64,000 bases of DNA. Source: Streptomyces sp. NBC_00582. Lineage in GTDB: Bacteria; Actinomycetota; Actinomycetes; Streptomycetales; Streptomycetaceae. The first letter of the stretch is position 1, and every line of letters starts with the position of its first letter. The notes below the pieces were generated by a model. The model saw nothing but the letters and a program-made list of their open reading frames with translations, was not told the origin of the DNA and searched no databases. The DNA lies in contig NZ_CP107773.1 in NCBI RefSeq assembly GCF_036345155.1, positions 186,001-250,000 of the forward strand, in the 5' to 3' direction. Positions 1 to 7,493 of the stretch are shown here, piece by piece. The position numbers were made by a program, and so were the translations under genes.

Positions 1-694
1 AGACTGAAATGCATAGCGCCCCGATGATCATGTACGGGCCGAACGCTACACGCCCTCGTACACGTCCGCGTGCGAGGTTGACTACGGCGCCGAGGGCGAA
101 CATCGCGAGGGTTCCGAGGAGCACGCTGGCCCAGCTGTGCCAGCCGAGCAGGGCCCCGAGGGTGGGGGCGAGTTTCACGTCGCCGAGTCCGACGCCGCCG
201 AAGGTCATGAGGAAGAAGGTGGCCGCGAGTGCTGCCGCGGCAGCGAAGGAGCGGAGGAGGCTGCCCTGCTCTCCGTTCGCCGCGGCACCTCCCAGCAGGA
301 CGATGACCCCGACGAAGGCCGGGAGGGTGAGGACATTCGGGAGCCGGTTCACCTTCGCGTCGATCAGAGCCAGCGTCGTTCCGCATGCGGCGATCCAGTA
401 GTGCGCCGCGGCTATCCAGCCGGTCAGACCGCTCGCGGCGATGAGGGCGAAGGCGAGTGCGGCCATCGCCTCCGGGAGACCGCGGTTGGTACACCAGGGG
501 GTCCGGCACGCCGCGCATCGGCCGCGTGGCGGGGCAAGGAGCCGTATGGCTACCCGGGCCGGTGTGCCACAGGCGGGGCAGGAGCGCCGGAGTGGTGCGT
601 CGGCGGGAACGGTCCAGGCGAACAGCAAGGGCCGTGCGGCCGTCCCGACTAGGAGGCCGGTGAGCAGGGCGACGATAGTCGTCAGCGCGGTCAT
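1..694 (-). CDS. A24-family prepilin peptidase (partial, runs off left edge)
   Basis: Membrane aspartyl protease that would cleave leader peptides of type IV/Tad prepilins. The visible N-terminal ~231 residues contain a CPAC...CAAC four-cysteine cluster like that of bifunctional prepilin peptidases, a first catalytic Asp in ALIDAKVNRLPN, and the second in the GLGDVKLAPTLGALLGW motif, which is diagnostic of the A24 family. FGPYMIIGAL near the edge matches the conserved FGPfL segment. Hydrophobic stretches fit a multi-pass protein. Start taken at ATG 694 (GTG at 697 also possible). The Tad-type operon at 25.9-37.7 kb has no peptidase of its own, so this is a plausible processing enzyme for it (inference). 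The C-terminus is outside the window. Confidence 0.9.
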   Translation of the reverse strand, partial: MTALTTIVALLTGLLVGTAARPLLFAWTVPADAPLRRSCPACGTPARVAIRLLAPPRGRCAACRTPWCTNRGLPEAMAALAFALIAASGLTGWIAAAHYWIAACGTTLALIDAKVNRLPNVLTLPAFVGVIVLLGGAAANGEQGSLLRSFAAAAALAATFFLMTFGGVGLGDVKLAPTLGALLGWHSWASVLLGTLAMFALGAVVNLARGRVRGRVAFGPYMIIGALCISV

Positions 695-1078
695 CACGGC
701 AGCCCCCGAGCGGTTTCGTTCGACTCCCGGCATATGCCGAGATCTTGGAGCCTAGGCGAGTCGCGCTGTCGGTTCGACCCTCTATCGGCCTTATGGCGAA
801 GACAACGACCAGGTCACAGGGTGCTCCGTGGGTCGATACGCGGTGGATGGGGAGGGCCCGCGCTCCTACCGTCTTATGGCGAAGACAACGACCAGGTCAC
901 AGGGTGCTCCGTGGGTCGATACGCGGTGGATGGGGAGGGCCCGCGCTCCTACCGTTCAGATTCGGGAGCGCGACCGCAGAGAACTGCGGAGGGGCGGAAT
1001 GTCACACGGTCGCCGCTGAGCACACCTCTATGGGCGATGGCGCTGCGCGCACTGGCACGACGAAGGGGGCACGGGTCC
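695..1078. promoter_or_regulatory. Divergent intergenic region carrying a tandem duplication
   Basis: This 384-bp gap separates the leftward prepilin peptidase gene from the rightward DUF2637-like gene, so it should hold both promoters. Nearly half of it is an exact two-copy tandem repeat (listed separately). I see no convincing gene in it; open frames running through it only extend the downstream gene upstream. Confidence 0.5.
790..955. repeat. Perfect 83-bp tandem duplication
   Basis: Two exact head-to-tail copies of an 83-bp unit: 790-872 and 873-955, each starting CTTATGGCGAAGACAACG and ending GCGCTCCTACCGT. There is no spacer and no third copy, so it is not a CRISPR array. Exact identity implies a recent duplication in the leader of the gene at 1079. 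Confidence 0.95.
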
Positions 1079-2437
1079 ATGACGACGACCGCTGATCTCG
1101 GCAAGGCGGTGCCGACTGGGCAACGCGGGCGCCCCCGGGTCGCCTGGACCCGCGGGCGCCGGGTGACATTCGGGGTCATCGGGTTCGGCTCGCTCCTGAT
1201 CGCCCTGACGGGCTTCGTCGGCTCCTACACGGCAGTGCGCGATCTGGCAGAGGAAAAGGGCTTTGGCTGGTTCTCAACTCTTTTTCCGCTTGGGATAGAT
1301 ATCGGCATTATTGTGATGTTGAGTCTTGATCTCGCCCTGACCTGGGTGGACTTGCGGTACCCGTTGCTGCGACACGTTGCATGGCTGCTGACCGTTGCCA
1401 CGGTGGCGTTCAATGCAATGGCTGCATATCCGGACATACTTGCCTCGTCAATGCATGCGACCATACCGCTGCTCTTTATCGCGATTACCGAGGCCGTCAG
1501 GCACGCGGTTGAAACCGCGACGGCCCGTGAGGCAGGGCGGGAGGACAACGCACTCTCGCTGGGCCGCTGGCTGCTCGCCCCGTGGTCGACATGGCTGATC
1601 TGGCGCAGCAGGAAGCTCTGGCCGAGCACGATTCCTTCGTACGAGGTCGCGCTCGAGCTGTACCAGGAGAAGCTGGAGTACCGCCAGGAGTTGCGCGACG
1701 CGTACGGATGGCGTTGGCGCAGGAAGGCGAGGCGTGAAGAGCTCCGGCCGCTGCGCCGCAGCCGTCTTGGGTACGCGGTCCGTCCTGCGGGGATGCCGAC
1801 TCCGACACTGGCACCTGTGCAGCCGGCTGTCCATGAGCTCGTGCCGGACGCCGCATATTCTCCCGAGGGCCTCCCTGGCCGGGCCCTTCCGGCTCCTATG
1901 GAGTCCGGCGCTGCGCAGGCACCGGAGAGTCCCGTCGGCCACTCCCGGTCGCAGTCGCCGGGAGAGTCTGCGGCGGCCGTCACGGAGCCCGAACGCGAGA
2001 CCGCCCTCGACCATCCCAGCGAAGACCTGCTCGCGGACGACACTGCCACGTCTGAGGAAGCTGAGGATTCTGCGGACGAACTGGGTGCCGACACGAACAG
2101 CGCTGACTCAGTGGACGACGAAGAAGAGGCCGCCGAGGCCGACGAAGACGCCGACGAGGAGGACGACGGCCCGGACGATCCCCTGCCGGCGATCGACCTG
2201 GGAACCGCCCCGGAGAACGAGAGCAAGCGGCAGCGGGCCGAACGGATCTACCTCGCCCACCAGGACGCGGGTGTCGAGCTCACACGCACGAACCTCACCC
2301 GGTGGGCCGGATATCAGAAGGCGGGCTCAGGCCGCACCGCCTATGTCGAGCTGGAGCGGAAGTACGGGCCGATCGTTGTCCGAGCCGATGAAGCGAACCA
2401 CGTCCTGCATGAGGAACTGTCGCCCGCGCACTCCTAG
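1079..2437 (+). CDS. DUF2637-like membrane protein with acidic linker and C-terminal HTH-like segment
   Basis: 452 residues. Residues ~28-130 hold about four hydrophobic segments (for example FGVIGFGSLLIALTGFVGSY and IDIGIIVMLSLDLALTW), a pattern I associate with DUF2637 proteins of actinobacterial plasmids and integrative elements, some of which are linked to plasmid spread; that assignment is from memory. A basic stretch follows, then a very acidic, low-complexity linker (~310-375), then a small globular end (SKRQRAERIYLAHQDAG...LTRWAGYQ) resembling a helix-turn-helix. Start ATG 1079 has GAAGGGGG upstream; the frame is open further upstream through the tandem repeat. The membrane part has three ATA isoleucine codons (1295, 1436, 1463), unusual at this GC content. 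Confidence 0.75.
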   Translation: MTTTADLGKAVPTGQRGRPRVAWTRGRRVTFGVIGFGSLLIALTGFVGSYTAVRDLAEEKGFGWFSTLFPLGIDIGIIVMLSLDLALTWVDLRYPLLRHVAWLLTVATVAFNAMAAYPDILASSMHATIPLLFIAITEAVRHAVETATAREAGREDNALSLGRWLLAPWSTWLIWRSRKLWPSTIPSYEVALELYQEKLEYRQELRDAYGWRWRRKARREELRPLRRSRLGYAVRPAGMPTPTLAPVQPAVHELVPDAAYSPEGLPGRALPAPMESGAAQAPESPVGHSRSQSPGESAAAVTEPERETALDHPSEDLLADDTATSEEAEDSADELGADTNSADSVDDEEEAAEADEDADEEDDGPDDPLPAIDLGTAPENESKRQRAERIYLAHQDAGVELTRTNLTRWAGYQKAGSGRTAYVELERKYGPIVVRADEANHVLHEELSPAHS

Positions 2438-2476
2438 CCGTCGGCCGGTGACGATCTGGCGGCAGGCGGGCTGCGT

Positions 2477-2959
2477 TCAGTCGTCGTCGGGGGCGCTGCC
2501 GAGCCATGCGATGGGCCGGCCGTCCGCGATCTTGCCCCAGTGCGGGCCGCCGTCGGCGTCGTGACCCTTGTCCAGCAGGCAGGCCCGGCCGTGAGCGCCG
2601 TGCTTACCGGAACAGATCTGGCCGAACAGGTCGGTGTCGCCTTCTCCTAGTGCCCGATCCCACCGTTCCGCTTCAGCCCGGTACATCTCGCTCATCAGCG
2701 TGCCGAGGTGAAACTCGTGTTCCTGGATCTCCTGGCCGAGACGCCCTACAGCGGGATCGGACATCACGAACTCGAGCCGTGCGTGTGCATCGCGGTGGTC
2801 CCGGGTCCGGTTCTGGCGCCGCAGGGTCTCCGCACTGTCCGAAGTCGAGGAACTGTCCTGGCTCTCCACCCGTCGTTGCCTCTCTCGCGTCGAGCCGGGC
2901 CGTCTGGGCCCCGGTTCAGTGTGGCACTCGCCGCCGGGCCGACGCCGCGAACAGGTCAT
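2477..2959 (-). CDS. Hypothetical protein, basic N-terminus with histidine/cysteine-containing C-terminus
   Basis: I do not recognise a family. The last ~95 residues (from MSDPAVGRLGQ) look like a real folded protein: a charged helical part (IQEHEFHLGTLMSEMYRAEAE), then CSGKHGAHGRACLLDKGHDADG...HWGKI, with Cys and His spaced as in small metal-binding sites. The N-terminal ~65 residues are basic and low complexity. The start is uncertain: ATG 2959 gives 160 residues, ATG 2764 gives 95. The frame stays open to 4225, but beyond ~2960 it is antisense to the plus-strand gene at 3314, so I do not extend it. Convergent with the gene ending at 2437. Confidence 0.5.
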   Translation of the reverse strand: MTCSRRRPGGECHTEPGPRRPGSTRERQRRVESQDSSSTSDSAETLRRQNRTRDHRDAHARLEFVMSDPAVGRLGQEIQEHEFHLGTLMSEMYRAEAERWDRALGEGDTDLFGQICSGKHGAHGRACLLDKGHDADGGPHWGKIADGRPIAWLGSAPDDD

Positions 2960-3313
2960 CTCGCCGTGCTCGGCCAGGAGCTGGGCTGACAGCCGCGATT
3001 GCCGACCACGCACTTCCACGCCACCGCCAAGAGGCGTGGATCGGCCTGAGCGTCTGCGCTGAGCTGCCGCCGGTCGGCGTGCCGCCGTACGGCGGCATGT
3101 CAGCGCACTTCCGCTGAAATGATCCGAAGTGGGGCGGTGCGTGTTGTACAGTTTTGCCGGCTGTCCACGCAGCCGTGCTGGGATGCTGCCCCCGGAGGCC
3201 GCGGCATCGGGAAGGCAAAAGCCGACGTGGGAAAGGCCTGACCGATCGGCCGGCTCGACTCCTGTTTCCTCTTCTTCTTGTGCATTGGCCGGGCAGTGCG
3301 ACAGGGAGTCTTC
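2960..3313. other. Intergenic, no gene seen
   Basis: 354 bp between divergent genes. It holds a short palindrome around CCGCCGTACGGCGG near 3082 and, nearer the rightward gene, the sequence GTGTTGTACAGTTTTGCCGG. I cannot assign a promoter with confidence. Confidence 0.35.
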
Positions 3314-4081
3314 ATGTACCAGACGTCGGCCAGCCCCGAATCGGGCGAGATGGTCCGTCTGCGCCAGCTCGCCACCAACGAGACGTACGCCCAGAGTCAG
3401 CAGGGCCATTGGGAGAATCCTCGCCCGGAACTGGCTGTGCCGAACCCTTCCCTGGAACAGCAGCGGTGGGAAGTGCAGATCGTCGAACTCCTGGCTGAGG
3501 AATTCGGGCGACATCCGGTAGACGCCGACATGGGTCTGTTCGGCATCCGCAGCATCAGCCCCCATTGCGACCGCCTGGTCATCCGCGTGGACCGCCGAGC
3601 CTTGCCTCGCTGGGCACGCGCCCTGGTCGGCACCCCGAACCCCCATGGTTCGCAACGGCTTGAAAATCTCCAGTGGAGCGCCGAGACAAAGGGCGTTCAT
3701 CTGGTGGACGCGGGCAGCGGCGCAGTAGTGGTCCTCGACCGTGCATTCCCTCGCGAGTGGCAGTCGGCTCTCAACAACCTCAACGACCGCGCGCCCGACA
3801 GGGCCGCGGTACACGACAGCACGCTCGCTGACTCGCCTTACGGGTTCGAGGCCTCCGTGCTGTTGCGCCGTGCCCATCTGGCGATGCAACTGGCCGGGGC
3901 GCAGGGTGGAGTTCTGCACCTTGCGGTCCGCGATGCAGGAGACGGTCGGGCTCGCCTCTTCGAAGTCTCGGTGGACGAACCGAACCGGGCGGCGTGCTTC
4001 TTGGCACTTGAGGACGCCCCTAAGGCCTTGTGGTCGTGGCCGGGAAGCGACCGTCGCGGCCATGTGATCCGGCTCGGGTAG
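3314..4081 (+). CDS. Hypothetical protein, 255 residues, soluble
   Basis: No family recognised. Start ATG 3314 is supported by GGGAG eight bases upstream. No signal peptide or membrane segment. The sequence looks globular: a helical N-terminus (EQQRWEVQIVELLAEEFGRHPVDADMG) and several beta-like strands (DRLVIRVDRRALP, GVHLVDAGSGAVVVLDR, GVLHLAVRDAG). Flanked by unrelated hypothetical genes, so context gives no function. Confidence 0.65.
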   Translation: MYQTSASPESGEMVRLRQLATNETYAQSQQGHWENPRPELAVPNPSLEQQRWEVQIVELLAEEFGRHPVDADMGLFGIRSISPHCDRLVIRVDRRALPRWARALVGTPNPHGSQRLENLQWSAETKGVHLVDAGSGAVVVLDRAFPREWQSALNNLNDRAPDRAAVHDSTLADSPYGFEASVLLRRAHLAMQLAGAQGGVLHLAVRDAGDGRARLFEVSVDEPNRAACFLALEDAPKALWSWPGSDRRGHVIRLG

Positions 4082-4280
4082 CCGCCGAGCGCGGCGTGCA
4101 TGCGCGTAGGCTCGTCCGCTACCTGGGCAGGTGGCGGGTGTGCTTGGGGCTGAACCAGCGCATCCCGAGCCACAGATGCTCCTGGGCCCGGTAGCGGGTG
4201 GAGCGCGCGTCACTGTAGCCGCCAAGCTCGCTGGAGGTGGCGACGGTGATGCGCTCCAGGCCGTGGCTGCCGACGGAGGC

Positions 4281-4649
4281 TCACACGTGCTGACTGGTCA
4301 GCTGCATTCGGGTGGTCATCTCCCGGTACAGCTCGCTGTCGGACGGCGCAGGACGCCGCTTGACGTGAATATCCCACGTCAGCGCCTGGACCATCGAGCC
4401 GTCGATGACCGAGGCGCGCTGGGTGGCCCGGCCGTGCCAGGCCCAGACACTGCCGGCGATCAGCGCCGCATAGAGGGCAAAGACCGGGTCAGGCCCTCGC
4501 AGGAGCGTGACGATGCCCTGCCCGGCGATCGCGGCCGCCACCGTGATGTGGGACCCGTGGCTTCCCAGAGTCTCCCCAATTGCCATGGTGATCAACGTAG
4601 TCGGGCGGACCGCCGTAGCGCGGCCCCTTTCCCGCCGGGGGGTGTCCAT
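4281..4649 (-). CDS. Small hypothetical membrane protein
   Basis: 122 residues from ATG 4649. One to two hydrophobic segments (HITVAAAIAGQGIVTLL and PVFALYAALIAGSVWAW) suggest membrane insertion, followed by a basic cytoplasmic-type tail. It lies 34 bp downstream of the larger membrane protein gene starting at 6003 and probably shares its transcript. An internal ATG at 4586 is an alternative start. Function unknown. Confidence 0.5.
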   Translation of the reverse strand: MDTPRRERGRATAVRPTTLITMAIGETLGSHGSHITVAAAIAGQGIVTLLRGPDPVFALYAALIAGSVWAWHGRATQRASVIDGSMVQALTWDIHVKRRPAPSDSELYREMTTRMQLTSQHV

Positions 4650-4683
4650 GTGGTCGCTCGCCCGCCGTGAACGGTGGGCGAGC

Positions 4684-6003
4684 TCAGGGCAGTTCGCAGC
4701 CGTACTTTGCCAGCACCGTTCGGGTGGCACTGTCCCTCGGACTCAGCGGGTGCGTACCCCCGTCCTCGGCCGGGCCGAGTCGCAGCGTCGTGTCCCCGCT
4801 GATCGGGCGGACCACCAGTGTCTTGCCCACGGTCTCGGATTGGATCTCATCGAGCCGGTAGGGGCTGGCGGCCAGACAACTGCTGGTGAACTGGCGCTCG
4901 AACCGGTCGAGAGGATCGGCGAAGAAGTATCCCGTGACAGGGCCCTGGACCTGCATCACAAGGTAGGCCACGGCCGCCGCGGCGACCCCGGGTACCGCAG
5001 CGGTGGTACCCGGCAGCCGCATCAGATGCGGACCGAATCGGTACACGACTCCGGCACCCAGCCCCGCCACCGCGAAGGAGGTGAGCAGGAACGGCGTCGG
5101 ATGGTCGGTGAGGACCCGTGACTTCATCGCCACCGACCACGGGATGGCGGCGAGCATGAGCACCAGCCACCCGAGCCCGCCCACCGTGATGACCTGAGCC
5201 GCACTCAGCTTGCCCGGCCACTGGTCCAAGGACGCCACCGCCTGCTGCTCGCGACCAACCCAGCGGGCCGCTCCCCGCCAAGCTGCCCGCCCTGACGGCG
5301 CGGCCGCGGGACCATGGTGGTGTTCGAGTAGCCGCAGCACTACGGCGCCAAAGTTCTCCGCACGTTCGTGCACGGCTCGCTCATCGCTCTCCAGCTGGCG
5401 CAGTTCCGTCCCACGCCCCGGCTGCACCCGCCGGCCGCTCCCGCGGGCGAAGGACTGGTTGACCCAGTGCCCGGGGTCGGGGAATCCCCGCATCGTCGGC
5501 GCGGTCCTCCCGGCGTCGAACTGCGACGACGAGCGGTCCGGGATGTACGCCTCGTAGAGGCGGGGGCGCGTCCGGTGGCCGTGCAGACTCGCCTGCAGCG
5601 CCCTGATCGCCTCGGCGACATCGTCCAGCAGGACGTCGGGACCCGCCGCCTCGACCTGGGCGAGCAGCTTGGGTCCGGGCAGTGCCCGCCACACACCACC
5701 ACTGCGATCCTGAGCCCGTGCCTTCCAGAGCTGGCGCAGCGGACGCGGCCACACCACGGCGACCGGCATCCGCACCGGCGGCCGGCCCTGGGCGAGGTGC
5801 GCGCTCAGCAGCGCGACGGCACACCGAAGGTAGTCCGCTTCGCACACCCGCCAGAGCGCCACGGCCGTGGTCAGCCGGACATGACTCGCTTCACCCGCGA
5901 CGACGGCCGCCTGGCATTCCTCGACACGCTCATCCGCCGCGCGCACCGCTTCGCCCTGCGCGCGCAGAGCCTCGATCGCCTTCCCCCATCGGGCGTGTGC
6001 CAT
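4684..6003 (-). CDS. Hypothetical membrane protein with long cytoplasmic N-terminus
   Basis: 439 residues. The first ~270 residues are charged, Arg/Ala-rich and partly helical (AIEALRAQGEAVRAADERVEE...). Three hydrophobic segments follow (about 275-298, 312-330 and 340-366), then a ~70-residue C-terminal domain ending in CELP. I recognise no family. Leader gene of a probable two-gene unit with the small membrane protein gene at 4281. Confidence 0.65.
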   Translation of the reverse strand: MAHARWGKAIEALRAQGEAVRAADERVEECQAAVVAGEASHVRLTTAVALWRVCEADYLRCAVALLSAHLAQGRPPVRMPVAVVWPRPLRQLWKARAQDRSGGVWRALPGPKLLAQVEAAGPDVLLDDVAEAIRALQASLHGHRTRPRLYEAYIPDRSSSQFDAGRTAPTMRGFPDPGHWVNQSFARGSGRRVQPGRGTELRQLESDERAVHERAENFGAVVLRLLEHHHGPAAAPSGRAAWRGAARWVGREQQAVASLDQWPGKLSAAQVITVGGLGWLVLMLAAIPWSVAMKSRVLTDHPTPFLLTSFAVAGLGAGVVYRFGPHLMRLPGTTAAVPGVAAAAVAYLVMQVQGPVTGYFFADPLDRFERQFTSSCLAASPYRLDEIQSETVGKTLVVRPISGDTTLRLGPAEDGGTHPLSPRDSATRTVLAKYGCELP

Positions 6004-6106
6004 CTGCGACTACCCCTCGCTCACCGTCTGCCAGAGGCTACCCAAGGACGCCGACGTGCGTACGGGCAGTTCACGGCCGACCGGCTGAGCAGGCCGGGCG
6101 CCGGAA

Positions 6107-7342
6107 TCACGAACCTCCGCGCCGCGGGATCCGAAACAGGCGCTGCCATCGCCGTACCAACGGAGTCTGGGCGGCGGGCGCCGCGGAGGCAGGAGCGGGC
6201 GGCACGAACGGCGGGTTCACGGGGCGCGGAGGGATCACCGCGTCCGTCGGGCCGCCGTTCTCGTGCTCGCCGGACGTGGTCTGCCCGGTGTCCACTGGAT
6301 CCGGCTCCGCCTCCTGTGACACAGCGGAGGCCGTCTCCGGAGCGGGATCCGCGGCCCGGGCGGCTTCCGCGGGCGCCGGTGCGGGCTCGGCTTCCGACAC
6401 AGCGGGGGGCGGAGAGTGCACGGCGGCGTACACCTCCCGGGCGCGCTGGTTTCGCCAGTTGAACCGGCTCTCCTGAACGGTGTAGAGCTCGTCCATCACG
6501 TGGTGCGCGTCGGCGGGCCGGAAGGTGCCCCGTGTACGCGTGAGGGAGGCGAACGCGATGGGCACCAGGCCCCAGGAGTCGGCGTCGGGCGCAGGGCGCG
6601 GCTTGCTGATCCTCCAGTCCTCCCGCGGATCCGAGCGCCACCGCGGCCAGTTGGTCCAGTCCTGCCCGCTCTGTACCGGGTGACGGAAGCGACGAATGCC
6701 GTAGGGGACGAGGACGACCTTCCCGTCGAGCCAGTACACGTGCCCGCCGGCCGCGAGGACGGCCTCCTGCTGCTCGTTGGGAGCCACCTGCTCGTGCACC
6801 ACGTCCTTGCCGCGCAACCACACGGGATGCGGGTCGAGTTGATTGAATTGGGCGAGGTCCCGTTTGAGGAACCACACGTGCTGCGCGCCGGCGTGCTCGT
6901 CCCGCACCGCCCGGATCCTGCGCCGGATCGCCTCCGTCCCCGGCAGCGCCTGCGTCGGAGCCTCGAAGACCACGGTGGTGGTGCCGCACTGGGCGATGAC
7001 CGCGGGTGGCATCCCGGACGGGTCCGTCGGGTCCGCACCGGGCGAGGTGGTGGTGCATTGTGCGATGCCGGCAAGAGCGCGGATCTGCTCGCGTAGCCGG
7101 ATCACGACTTCGTCAGCGGCGTCGAGCAAGGCCTCTTCCTCCGGCCTGCTGCAGCCCTCTCCGCCCCGATGGGCGAAGTGCGGCTGGACCTTTGAGTCGG
7201 TCTTGGTTCCCTTGAGGATCAGCCACTCCCGGCAGGCCCGGCAACGGTAGCGGCCGCCGGCCAGGCCCGGCGGCAGGCCCTTGATGTCGTCGTCGGCCCA
7301 GACGACCTTCTTCGCTTCTTTGTCCCAGGCGCTCCTACCCAT
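6107..7342 (-). CDS. CoiA-like competence family protein (N-terminal zinc-finger region)
   Basis: 411 residues from ATG 7342 (ATG 7354 is close behind). The N-terminal region has the hallmark arrangement C-x2-C followed ~20 residues later by HFAHRGGEGC (RYRCRACREWLILKG...PHFAH), as in CoiA-like proteins, where a zinc-binding motif precedes a nuclease-like domain. The middle part contains DEHAGAQHVWFLKRDL, consistent with the CoiA fold (WVLD/WFLK segment). The C-terminal ~90 residues are Pro/Ala/Glu-rich and probably disordered. CoiA family members act on DNA during uptake or transfer; a role in DNA handling by this element is inference. Confidence 0.65.
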   Translation of the reverse strand: MGRSAWDKEAKKVVWADDDIKGLPPGLAGGRYRCRACREWLILKGTKTDSKVQPHFAHRGGEGCSRPEEEALLDAADEVVIRLREQIRALAGIAQCTTTSPGADPTDPSGMPPAVIAQCGTTTVVFEAPTQALPGTEAIRRRIRAVRDEHAGAQHVWFLKRDLAQFNQLDPHPVWLRGKDVVHEQVAPNEQQEAVLAAGGHVYWLDGKVVLVPYGIRRFRHPVQSGQDWTNWPRWRSDPREDWRISKPRPAPDADSWGLVPIAFASLTRTRGTFRPADAHHVMDELYTVQESRFNWRNQRAREVYAAVHSPPPAVSEAEPAPAPAEAARAADPAPETASAVSQEAEPDPVDTGQTTSGEHENGGPTDAVIPPRPVNPPFVPPAPASAAPAAQTPLVRRWQRLFRIPRRGGS

Positions 7343-7493
7343 GCCGCCGATCATGTACGGCGGCGGCGCCCGGCCGCCAGGGTGCCGCCCACCCGGCGGG
7401 CCGGAGCCGGCAGCGTGCCCTGTCCGACGGGAAGGACCTGGCCGCATCCTCCCGCCCTGCGGGCCGCGTTCGGGTACCGCGGCGATGCCCGGG

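Noticed and set aside
790..955. CRISPR-like repeat
   Set aside because: Two directly abutting 83-bp copies with no spacers and no cas genes; a simple tandem duplication.
1225..2226. 333-residue Ser-rich minus-strand frame
   Set aside because: Mirror of the acidic linker (Glu/Asp codons read as Ser) in the DUF2637-like gene.
2960..4225. Minus-strand extension of the gene at 2477 to a 582-residue protein
   Set aside because: The extra part is antisense to the plus-strand gene at 3314, which has a good ribosome binding site and normal protein text.
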